DNA of 64,000 nucleotides from Cerioporus squamosus (Eukaryota > Basidiomycota > Agaricomycetes > Polyporales > Polyporaceae): NCBI GenBank assembly GCA_022592435.1, contig JABYQS010000011.1, forward strand, positions 372,001-436,000. Reading direction: 5' to 3'. This document shows, one piece after another, positions 12,250 to 22,928 of this stretch. Numbering within the stretch: position 1 is the stretch's first letter; the number at the start of each line of letters is the position of its first letter. The notes beneath the pieces are model-generated. The model was given only the letters and a program-made list of their open reading frames with translations. It searched no databases and was not told the DNA's origin. A program made the position numbers and the translations under genes.

Positions 12250-13277
12250 ATGTCTGAAATGAGCGCACACGGAGTTGTGAAGGATCCTGAGCTTTGGTTT
12301 CAAGACGGAAACGTCGTTCTCCTCGCACAAAGCAGCGCCTTCCGCGTACACCGAAGCATACTCTCCCGCCACTCTGAGGCCTTCAGCAGTTTGTTCACTA
12401 TCCCTACTCCCTCTGCTCCAGACTCTCGGGACAAGTGGATGGCCTTCCTGTCATTCCTGTTTCGGATTCAGCGCATGACTTCAAGCATCTGCTCCATGCC
12501 CTATACGATGGCTCCAAGTAAGTTCTACGCAATAGGCACCGCGGGACATATCAGATCCAACTGACGTGGACCATGGGTCTCAGTTACTTGAAACATGGAG
12601 AGCCGCTTCCGTTCGCTGTCCTAGCTGCCCTGGCCCGTCTCGCACACAAGTACCAGCTCGACGAACTGCTGTCGGGGGCATGCGGCCGCTTAGCCTCAGT
12701 GTTCTCAGCCGACTTCGACCAATGGCGGATTACGTGCGGCGCGAGTAACACGCTCGTGTCCCTCGAGTCGACAGACGCCATCGAGGCCTTCCATCTCTTC
12801 AGCCTCATCGGACGCACCGACATGATCCCCACTGCCCTGTATGCATGCTGTCAACTTCCCTTCCGTGACCTCGTACAAGGCGTGGTACGCGCGGATGGGA
12901 CACTCGAGAAGCTCTGCGCCGAGGACCTTGAACGGTGCCTGTCCGTTCGTGAATTCTTCACGACAGCTTTCGCATGGATGTCGCTGACATTCCTGGACGT
13001 GGACCCCCACGTGCGATGCACCCGACCCGCGCTATGCGCTGAGGGCATCCACAAGGTCAGATTGGGGCCGCTATCCGGCCCAGACATCTGCCAGGGGACG
13101 GAAGTCCTCTCTAATCACTTCTCGTTCCTCGCCAAGTCGATGGAGGCAGACGGATTTATATGCGGCGAGTGCTTGGGCATGCTGCTTGCTCGGCAATACG
13201 ATCTTCTCCGGAAGTTATGGTTGGGCCTTCCAGTACTGATGCAGTTGGAGGATATCGAGTGGCCTTCGGGGGCATAG
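12250..13277 (+). CDS. BTB/POZ domain protein, paralog 1 (frameshifted in its BTB domain)
   Basis: First of three related BTB proteins in the window. Exon 1 opens at 12250 and has the family start DPELWFQDGNVVLLAQSSAF and RVHRSILSRHSEAF. After the residues LFTIPTPSAPDSRD near 12415-12430 the frame must shift by one base to continue as VDGLPVIPVSDSAHDF and HLLHALYDG. No credible intron fits between them. A normal intron (about 12531-12584) then joins to YLKHGEPLPFAVL and the C-terminal helical part, ending at TAG or TGA-equivalent 13275-13277 after a tail with the family pattern W-x-x-LP...WP. BTB domains form dimers and often recruit Cul3 ubiquitin ligases; the role here is unknown. As read, the protein would be truncated, so this is either a young pseudogene or a one-base consensus error. 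Confidence 0.75.
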
Positions 13278-13575
13278 GGATCATCTGGCCCATCTCCGCT
13301 GTATGACATACCCATTCCGCACACCAACGATAGATCGTGTTGTCGGGCATCGACTATGAGAGTTTCCAGATAACCTTGTATTGAACCTGGCTAGCACGTA
13401 AAACTAGGGTACATTGCGCATCATGACCTTCCGAGACAGACAGAAACAGAGACTTTTGGAATGAGGATGATGGAGATGAAGGAGACCCGGGGGAGAGCAC
13501 GAAACCCCGGCTACTGCGTCTGCGTTTGTAGGTGAGCGAGACTGGGGTCAGGACAGCATCATATGCACGTACCAC

Positions 13576-15064
13576 TTAGTAAGTCGAGCCGATGGGGCCG
13601 TACTTGATGTTGGAGTAGATAACAGTCGCGCCGGGACTGTTGGCCTCAACGTCCTTGGGGTCTCCGGACGTGGTCGGGCACGGACCACGAGAGACACCCG
13701 GCGTCGACGCGTCCTTGTCGAGGGGGTAGTCGGAGTCGAGCCAGAGCATCTTGGCTGCGTGGTCGTCCCAGATGGACATGACGAGGACCATACCCTTGTC
13801 AAAGGACTGGCCCATCACGTTGAGGCCACCAAGGCGCTCGAAGGAGTTGTTGTCGCCGAACGCGGTCTTCTGGGCATTGCAGAACGCGTCGGTGATGGAG
13901 TCGTACTGAGACATGCCGGAAATCTTCGTCTTTGAGTTGGCGATGACCTTGCCGTTCTGGACGTAGAGGCGGCGAATCTCGGAGAGGGTGCCGGAGGTGG
14001 AGTTGTTGCTCGTCAGGAACTGGGTGACGACCGTGAACTTCTTCGACGTGTCAACGGTCTTGCCGACGCCGAGGAAGGTCTGGTCGCCCATGCGCCACGA
14101 GTTGAAGTCGCAGCCGTCCTTGTCGCAGATACCGCCGTAGCGGTTATCGCCGTCACCGCAGTCGTTGCCCGAGCAGCGGGTCTGACTCTGGACGGAGCAG
14201 ACGTGGGGCGTCACAGCAGCGCCCTGCGAGTTGGCCTCCCAGATATCCATCTCGTTACAGCAGGTACCGTATCTGCCCGAGCCAGCGTTCGAGTCGCTGG
14301 TCGACGGCTGCCAGTCGAGGACGTTGGCCTAAGGAGGGAGGGAGGAAGGTCAATATGTGAAGGAACGGACTACTGTGGGGGGCGAATTCACCTCGCCGTT
14401 GATGAACTTGATGTCGTGAGGACACTGGGTGTCGCAGTAACCAGTACCAGTACTTGGCACCAGCCTTGTTGGCGGAGAAGCGAGACGTGCCGCCATCAGC
14501 GTCCATCTCGACGAAGTACAGTGCGCCGTTAAGACCACAAGGGAGCTGCGACATGTCGACATCGAAGGTGAACTCCTGGTTCTTGAGGTTGAAGATCTGG
14601 TACTTCGAGTCGCTCGTGTCCATGAGGTAGACACGGGAACCGATGTTCGTAGAGTATGGACCGTGCGTCACGAACTTGAGTGTGAGGGCGTTGCCACTCG
14701 TGGTGATGCCGTAAGTGCCTGTGCGGTGGAACATAAGCATATGCAAGCGTGTGGGCAGGTCGAGGGGCTCACCCGAGTAGTCAGCACCATCGAGAGCGCA
14801 GTTCTTCGCGCAGGTGGTGGGGTCGGGGCACAGCGAGGTGTCCCAGGTGTTGCCGGTGTAGCAGTTGTTGCTGCCGTTGGTGGCGTGGAGCCAACGCCAG
14901 TTAGAGTCGAGCACGATGGAGTGCTGCTCGGTGGAGCAGCTCTTGCCGGCAGAGCACTTCGAGACCGTGAGGCGAGGGTGGCTCTCAGCGGTGAGCGTGC
15001 CGACCTGCTGGCCGAGCGCGATTGTGAGGTAGGAGAGGGCGAGGAGCGCGACGGAGGGGAACAT
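13576..15064 (-). CDS. GH7 cellobiohydrolase (CBH I type), no CBM1, with a one-base frameshift
   Basis: Secreted processive cellulase acting from reducing chain ends. The start at 15064 gives an 18-residue signal peptide ending near ALGQQ, then [27 protein letters not shown] and [13 protein letters not shown], all GH7 hallmarks. The catalytic block [10 protein letters not shown] (Glu, Asp, Glu) is at about 14250-14220. Intron 1 (about 14719-14774) and the intron near 14332-14393 are canonical. In the middle exon the family sequence [15 protein letters not shown] is interrupted. At about 14453 an extra base turns it into AKYWYWLLR, and the rest of that exon is in the wrong frame. Downstream the frame is correct to the TAA at 13576-13578. 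The protein ends at GPIGSTY with no linker or carbohydrate-binding module. The TATA box and CreA-like sites lie upstream. Confidence 0.9.
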
Positions 15065-15146
15065 GGTCGGTACCGAGATCGAGTAGATGTTAGCGGCCGA
15101 AGACGATGTTGGAACTCGATGTCGAAGCTGTGGAGCCCGAGGCAGG

Positions 15147-15153
15147 TTTTATA
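15147..15153 (-). promoter_or_regulatory. TATA box of the GH7 cellobiohydrolase gene
   Basis: TATAAAA on the minus strand, 83 bases upstream of the cellobiohydrolase ATG, a usual distance for strongly expressed fungal secreted enzymes. Confidence 0.6.
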
Positions 15154-15333
15154 GACGAAGTGCCGGAAAATATGCGGGTGAGGAGGAGGGGTGCTCAAGC
15201 AGTTTACCCGCTCGCAATGCAGGCTTGGACAGGTCTGCGGCGACGTAAACGTATCTGGAGGAGGCCCGGATTGACCTCTGACGTTGCCAGGTCCCGATGA
15301 GTATCCGATGGGGGGCCCCGCAGGGCCCCGCGC

Positions 15334-15344
15334 GCGGGGCGGGG
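15334..15344 (+). promoter_or_regulatory. Two overlapping CreA/Cre1-type sites (SYGGRG) upstream of the cellulase gene
   Basis: GCGGGG occurs twice, at 15334-15339 and 15339-15344, about 270 bases upstream of the cellobiohydrolase start. Paired SYGGRG sites are the known binding pattern of the carbon catabolite repressor CreA/Cre1, which switches off cellulases on glucose. The motif is short and the surrounding DNA is GC-rich, so chance occurrence is possible. Confidence 0.4.
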
Positions 15345-15479
15345 AACTGCCAGTCACTGAGGATCGCGCCCCTGCATCTGGGTTCAGCGGGTCATGCTGG
15401 GGGTAGCCGAAGAGAGGCCGAACCTGGAAGGACCCAAGAAATCTCGCATCAGCTATGTCTTGGAGTTTCATAGAGTAGT

Positions 15480-17520
15480 GACATTCCGACGGCTGCGAAG
15501 AAGAGCTGAAGCATAAGATCGAAGTCAGAAGATGTTCATGTGAGCAACATAGTCACTCGCCAGCCGTTGCTGTGAACTATTACACGATCTTCCTGATGGT
15601 TTCGTTTCTCCTGCAATAGAACACCCCCACTGCGAGGAGATGCCGAGACACAACGTCCAAGCCGTCCCGCGAGGGGGCATGATCCTTCCCGGGAGCACCG
15701 GGGAGTGCTGAGATTAGTGAAGAAGGTGGAGTTAGGAGAGACTCGCCCGGACTCGCCAGAGTTTAATTGCTTCCGTCTGCGGGCTTCGGTGTGGTATTGC
15801 GAGTTTGATGGGCTGTTACCTTCGGGTTTTCATTGATGCTTCGGCCGCATACACTCTAACTGGCCAAGAACGATGTCGGTTGAAATCCGGGTGTAGAGGT
15901 AATTGTACCTACGAGGCGGGGGAAAGGGTGGTCAGGAGGTCTCGTCCGCTCTAGGCGCGGTCACCGGGTAAAGAGAGATCAGACATTGAGGTCCGGTGCG
16001 CAAGTAACGGAAACTATGCATCTGAACTTCGGAGTTCGCCTGTCTTCAAGGCGTACAACACCCACATGTGACACACAAGTGAATCGCCGTGCAATATAAC
16101 CGACGTTCTCTATAAACGTACAAGCGGAGCGAACGTTGTGCTGGATCTGTTGTAGGCTGGGATGATTGACCCGGAGAGTCAAGGTGAGTGACACTTGGTC
16201 GCTCGTTCCGATCTTAAGTTCCAGGCCTGCGGTTCGACAATCATGAGCAAGCTCGCAATAAGCTGGCAAACTATGTCTATGCGAGACGAAAGCCTGGGTG
16301 GGTAGATGGGCCCATTGAGGTGAGGGTAAGAAGGCCCATAATATTAAAGGCGTCCAGTACTTGGTTGGACAGGGACCTGTGAGCGACCGATGTTGCCGAA
16401 CGTATAGGCTGAGCTCGTGCCGGCTTGTGGACCCTGTGCCAAATATGACTTAACGAGTGAGAGCAAACGACCGCCGCGGAGAGACCAGCTGCGTCGTCAA
16501 TGAACCGAATTGACCATGCAACATCCTGCAAGTTAAAAGATCACCGCTGTGGCTCCTACACTACAGGCGTGAAGGACAGTGTAGTCGTACCAGGATTGAG
16601 CCTCACAGCCACCGCCACGAAGAAGGCCCCATAGAAAGATCGTCCTAGGGCTCATCTCATCGAGGCAATCTGGAGGCTTGTAGAACCACCCAGGATGCGA
16701 CCTGGTTCGACCTCGGAATCCCTGCGGATGCGACTCCATTGGCCAACAGCACATACGAGGATAGCTTCTGCCGGATGATGCCAGCAGATGCGTTGCGCAC
16801 GCCATGCTGCGATGCCTTGCGATCCAGGGCACAGATAAGAATAGTCTGTTTGAAGTCCGGGGTAGACATCTTCTGTGGAGCTAGCGAGAAGTGTACACAA
16901 GTACTGCGGCAGATCCGAGGCAAAATAGCTGGTACTCACCATACTTACAGGCGATGATATCAACTTGCGACCCCACCAAATTGTGCGCACACGCGTAGAG
17001 CAAGGTTGTCAGAGATGCATTGAGTGCGTAAATGTACTCACCTCCTTGTATCGCTCATATACCGAGCGACATCCTGACGTGTCTGTTGTCTGCCTGACCG
17101 AATCTGTCATGGTGACCGCTACCAGGTGTGTAGATGCTCTGAAGATCATTCGTAGGAAGTCTGACGGAGGTAGTTAAGCGATAGCAAACTTGGTATCTTT
17201 GAGCATATATAGACAGAGGCCGAGACGCACTAGCAGGCACTGGCGGGGCTCAGAGAGTCGGAGACGGAGAATCTGAGGCATAACCTTTGTAAGCGCCCAG
17301 TTTAGTCCGAACCACGGTCACGTGCTTGTCGCGTTTGTTGAGTTTGGATCAAGTTTGGACGGGCGCTTGCGGTGGCACCCCGCTTGCTTCCATCCTCGGC
17401 GACCTCAGTCGCACGCGATACGACCTCCCCACACCACCCCAGCGCATATATCGACCGCCAGCATTGCAGCACGTAGCTTCTCCGACATAAGAGGCCGCAT
17501 ATAGTCAACACACATCCACG
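15480..17520. other. 2-kb intergenic region without a supported gene
   Basis: Between the cellulase promoter and the coiled-coil gene. Open frames of 60-110 codons exist on the minus strand between 16000 and 17250, and a TATATAT motif lies near 17205. I could not build a convincing multi-exon gene or recognise a family, so a small species-specific gene here cannot be excluded. No RNA gene or tandem repeat seen. Confidence 0.4.
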
Positions 17521-20500
17521 ATGCCGACCTGGGGCGTCGGCGACAACCACGATTCCGACGAGGTCCGCACACTCAAGGACCAGATCCGCACCAAGGGTAA
17601 GCTGTATCTTAAACATCTGCGCTACCGTGTCTTGACTTTGAACAGATGCACTGCAAGCCAACATACGAAGCGAATTATTGAAGAGGGAGGAGGAGTTGAA
17701 GGAGTTTAAGGTGTCGCTCAACGAAGCTCTCACCAAGGTGAGTCTTATGAGGCTGCTTGAGATGATCTCTCTCGTGACGATGGTTTGGCATAGCTGCGAC
17801 AAGACGCCGACCGCGTGCTCCAACTGGAGGCCGATCTCAGGCAACGTACCGAAGAACTCGCGAATGAGCGACTTACTCGCGCCAATGCAGAAGTCGCTCT
17901 AACCACCACCGAACGGAAACTCAAGGAATCCGAACAGGAGACCCTCGAACTCCAGTCCACCCTCCACACGCTCTCCGCTCGTGCCGACTCAACGTCAGCA
18001 GGACGTTCGAAGCTTGAACAGGATAACGCCAACCTCCTGACGCGCATCCGTGCGCTCGAGCGGGAACTCCAGAACAAGACGCAATCAGAAGAGGCTACCC
18101 TCCGCCAGAGTCAGAGCTCTGCAAGTGCACGACATCGACGACAACCGTCCGAAGTGTTCAGTCGGGTACCTATCTTGGAGAAAGAACTCGCGGAGCTACG
18201 GGCAACATCCTCTCAACAGGCATCGGAGCTTCAACGGACGATGGAGCAGCTGGCTAGCACTCGGAACGAGCTCGTACAGGTGCAGAACGAGAAGATCGCC
18301 AGCGAACGGCGACTGCAGAGGCAACTGGCCGAGACACAGGCGACGCTGGATGATAGGGAGGAGGACCTGCGCATGCTGAAGGATGCTCGGGGAGGAGAAG
18401 ACACTGCTGCTCGGGAGAGCGGCCTGATGGAACGGCTGGAGGAGGAGGAAAAGAGGATCGCGGCGTTGGAGGACGAGCTCGCACGGTCGTCGAACAGCCG
18501 CAGACGCGACCTCTCTATGCTACAAGACGAGTTGGCTCGAACAACCCAACTGCTCGAGGACGCGAGAACGCAGGCCACGACGGCGGAGGATCGATTGTCC
18601 ACCTTCGCTGAGGAAAGGGAGGCAGCATTGCGCGACCGTCAACGTCTTGAGCAGGAACAAGAGCACCTCTCTCAGCATCTGCAGGAAGCCGAGGCGAAGA
18701 TCAGGTATGTCATGTGCCAAAAGTCTGGCAGGCTCTCTGATGACCCTTCGTGCCGCAGCGCTTTGGAGTATCAGTTATCTCAGGCATCGCCCAATCCGCA
18801 GAACACTGACGACAATACCGCCGCTATCATCGAGAAGTTGCTCACCACAATACAACGTCTACGAGGAGAGCGGGACGACTACAAGCGTCGTCTCGACTTC
18901 GTCACGGCCGAGAACAAGTTCGCCATAGAGTCGCTTGAGAACAGACTTGCTGCTGCTACCACTGCTTCTGTTCCTGTCACCCCTGCAGTCACGGAGACTG
19001 GGACCGTCACTATCCTCCAAGGATACGTTCAGGCCTTCCATGAGAACGCCCAGCGTTCCGCCCGAGCGGCCCTTGCACTCGCCATTGTCGCGCAACACAC
19101 TGGAGTAGCTCAGGACATCCAGGCGGCGCGCATCGAAGTGCTTCTGGGCGAGCTGTCATCCACGCGCGAGCACCTCCAGCAGGTGGAACGTACGCTGCAG
19201 GAGCGACAACTCACTATAGCTTCTCTGGAGCAGCAGCTCTCCTCGACCTCTGGTGCCTTCGGTGATGCCGAATCCCAAGTTGGCAGCCTTCGGGGGACAA
19301 TCCAACATCTCGAGGTAGAACTTGCACGAGAGCGCGACTGCCATGCGGAGACGGGGGCAGCACTGTCCGACACCGAGGCCCAGCTCCATGCCCTTTCTCA
19401 GGCGCTCACGGAAGCCGAAGCTGCTCGCGACGCATTGGCTCTCGAGAAGATGCACCTCGAGACTGACCTGGAGGCGGCCCAGCAGGATTTGACGGATGCA
19501 GAGACTCGACATTCGGAGCAACTCGCGGGCTTGTCCGCCGCGGCTCAGTCGGGCCACGGTGCACAGGCGCAAGCCTTGAGAGCTCACATCAAAGATCTCG
19601 AGGACAAGGTGCTGAGACGGACGGAGCAAATTGGGATGCATCAGCACGACATCAAGCGGTTGGAGACCAACATGAAGCTTCAGGAGGAGCGCGTCGCGGA
19701 GCTTACCCAGGAGCTTGAGGTGGTCCAGAACGAGAAGGTCGCGATGTTGGAGGACTGCAGGGCCACCCGCGAGGAGCGTGACGACACGATGCGCAGGCTC
19801 GACGAGCTTGAGGAAGCGATGGAGGCTCTCGAGAATTCTCGCGAACAGGAGATCGGGGCTTTGATCCAAGTCACATTCGAAGCTGTTGCCGCACGACGGG
19901 ACGTCGTTGTAAGGTCGAGACATGCCGCCGCTGCGACCCACGACGACAGTGCATCACTGGAGGAGCGTATCCGCTCAGTGGAGAGCGAGAAGGTGGTCCT
20001 GTCCTCCCAGATCATCTCTCTGACAGCAGAGCGCGACCAACTCGTTCAGAGTGCCGAGCACGACCTCTCTTCTATACGGATGCAGCTGCAAGATGCGACC
20101 GAGCTCGCTCAAACTGCCGAGGAGGATAGGGCGACAGTGGAGTCCGAGCTTGCATCTGCACGCCATGAGCTCGAGGAAAAGAACAGAGAGCTCGCCTCCC
20201 TCCAGGCCCAGCTTGCAGCAGCACGCGCCAATCATACCGACCGCCAGTCATTGGAGGCCAGCCTGTTCGCTCAGGAGAAGGCAGACCTGGAGACTCGTTT
20301 GCAGGAATCGCAGTCGTCTCTCTCGGACTGGGAGAAGCTCCACTCGGAAGCCGTCGAGAAACTCAAGGGCGTCGAGGAGGAACTCAGGCGTGCAGAAGAC
20401 GAGCTTTCCAGTCAACTCGCCAACAGTGCCGCGCGGTCGGAGTCGGAGGAGCGACTGCGCGACGAGCTCGCTCAGGTGAGGCAGCAACACGCTGCAGAAG

Positions 20501-22668
20501 CTGCGGCGCTACAAGAGCAGCTGAAGAGTGTCACCGACGAGCTCGAGGCGATAACTCGTCTCCGAGGAGAAGCCGAGGCGTCCAGGCAGGCTGTTGAAGA
20601 GGAGCTCGCACGGACGAAGCAGCAGTTGGAGACACGTCTTGCAGAAGCCGGGGAGACTCTCGATACTGCAAGTCGCCTAGAGACCGAGCTTCAGCAGCTG
20701 AAGGCGAGCCACGCTGAGGAGATGCGGAATCTGCGGAGCGAGCTCGACGCCGTCACGATTGAACTCCGAGACGTCACCCACCGGAAGGAAGAAATTGAAG
20801 CACTACACGAGAAGGCCCTCCGCGACTCTCAAGGACACGAGATCGAGGCTGCGGAGCTCCAGCAGAAGGCGGCCGCGCTTGAGAGTGAGCTCGCGCAACT
20901 TCGGGCTACGCACGGGCAGGAACTTCAAGACGTGCAAAGGCGCTTGGAGGAGGCTGACCGGGAGCTACAAGAGGCGAAGGCTTCCGCCGACGCTCAACAA
21001 CGCGACGTTGTCGAGGAGCTGACTCAGAAGATCGAAGAGCTCAAGGATCGTCTCACCGTGCTCACCAAGGAAGCCGACGAATTCCGGGCAGAGCTGGCTG
21101 ACGAGAAGGCATCGCACGCACGCACTCGTGAGACCGTAACCGCGGAGCTTCGCGAGACAATCGCAATGCGTGACGAGGCTGAGGCTGCTCTTGCGGAGGC
21201 GGAGAATGAGCTTCCAGGGCTCCGTGCTCAGCTGGAACATGCCGAGGCCTCGTTGCGTCAGGCGGAGCAGGAGAAGCTCGATCTCCAATACCAGGCGACG
21301 AACATGGAGGCCGAGATTCAACGGGCGAAGTCACTGCAGCGTTTCTTGGAGAGCCAAGTTGCTGATGGGTATGTTTTTATTACTTCATTTTGTACGTGGG
21401 AGACTGAGACCTTGCGCAGCGAACGTCATGCTTCCTCCCTCGAAGGCGAACTCTCGGAGCTGCGTACAAGATGCACGGCACTCGATAAGCTCGCACAGAC
21501 CACAGAAGCCAACCTTGCTATGCAGACGATCCAGCATGAACAGACGATTGCCTCTCTACGGCGGGAACTCAATGCGCTCCGTGCTCAGCCCAGCCTGGAG
21601 GAGGAAATCATCGAGCTCAAGGAGAAAAATGCAGAGTATGAGGAGCTTCTCCGTGCCAAATGCTTGGAGATAGAAGAGAATGACGACAAGTTCATCGAGT
21701 AAGTGTGCCCGCAAAAGTACATGATCGGAGCACTTACCCTTCACTATAGCATGCTGAAGGAGAAGAAGAAGCTGAACAGCAAGATCGATTCCTTAACTCG
21801 CAAGGTTCAGAACTTGCAGACCAAGCTCAACGTCGCGACGGAGGCTGCAGCCAAAGCAGCCGAACAACCACTCGTTATCGCCTCCTCGCCTCCCGCGCCC
21901 GCGCCGCCTCCCAAGCCGCAAGCTGTCTTCTCTCCCTCAGTCCTCGCGCCCGCTCCCATCATCACGAGCGCGTCTACCTCGCGCACAATGTCGCGTCAAC
22001 GCGTGGTCACCGCACCAGCATTCGTGCTGGAAGATGCAGCCCCCATTCAACTTCCCCCGATGCCCGCGTTCCGACCGAAGACGCCTGAGTCGTCGCGTAT
22101 GCGCATGATGTCTGGCCCATCATACATCTCTCGTCCGAAGACTCCCGAATCTCAGTCTCGAGTACCCTCCCTTCCAGTGTTCAAAGCTCGTACTCCCGAA
22201 CGCCACCGCGTCCCGACAACCGCTCTCTCTGAATCATCATCTTCGTCTTCTTCCCTCATCGGCGTCAAGAGGCGAGCTCCTGACGACTTCGACGACTGTG
22301 GAAGTGTACCACCCCAGACTTTCACCGTCGACAGCGCGCCGTTAGGGCACGCTGATGGCACCACCCCCGCCCAACCCACAACGCCGCGCCTCCGGAAGGC
22401 TCTACAGACCATGCGGACAGGTTTCACTCCGGTGCGACATACCACTCGTGCTGGATCGGCGTCGCCTAGGCGTGCGACGACTGGCGCAACCATGGCTGCA
22501 CCGCTTCCCCATACCATCGCGGATGTAACAAACAGCCCTCGCTCGTCCGCCCGCCACGAGCCCGCGAAGGCTGCAGCCAAGAAGGGTTGGCTCGGGAAGA
22601 TCAGAACCGGCCCTTCGCAGCCTCGCGCGTTCTCAACACGACAGCCGGTATTCGACCCGCCGCGATAG
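17521..22668 (+). CDS. Giant coiled-coil protein with disordered, Ser/Thr-Pro-rich C-terminus
   Basis: About 1,640 residues. The start at 17521 gives MPTWGVGDNHDSDEVRTLKD. Short introns near 17596-17645, 17732-17793, 18706-18759, 21369-21419 and 21701-21750 join the parts; the third and fourth are multiples of three and stay open if retained. Residues about 30-1,370 are almost unbroken heptad-type coiled coil rich in Glu, Leu, Gln, Arg and Ala. An interruption near 18960-19100 (TASVPVTPAVTETGTVTILQ) may be a hinge. The last 300 residues are disordered, basic and rich in Pro, with three similar T-P-E sites (KTPESS, KTPESQ, RTPERH) that look like proline-directed kinase sites. A lysine-rich end reads AAAKKGWLGKIRTG. 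The layout suggests a cytoskeletal, spindle-pole or tethering scaffold, but I do not recognise a specific family. It is convergent with the D-amino-acid oxidase gene. Confidence 0.85.
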
Positions 22669-22928
22669 CGTTGCCAGTGATGTGTCATGAGCTTGTGGAC
22701 TGCATCTCGATAGTGCTATCTCGCACCTATGTACTACCAGCCATTCGTATGTTTATTAGTCGTCTCAGCTCGTCCCTCGTTTCGCTGTGTTATCATTTGC
22801 AACCCTTTCTCTATCCCTTATGCCAGTAATGACATTAATGAACACGCACTCGCATGTGAGCGATCGAGAGTGAAGTGTGCTATGCTTGGCATCTCTTTAG
22901 TTTTACATCGTGTTGACCTTCCTTGCTT

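Noticed and set aside
14429..14454. A tiny intron explaining the GH7 frame break
   Set aside because: The only GT...CAG span here is about 23 bases and would delete conserved Cys residues.
19156..19941. Minus-strand frame of about 260 codons within the coiled-coil gene
   Set aside because: It is an antisense shadow of biased Glu/Leu codons in a clearly coding exon.
22152..22688. Minus-strand frame of about 180 codons opposite the coiled-coil C-terminus
   Set aside because: It is open only because of Ser/Pro/Arg codon bias on the other strand; no family match or start context.
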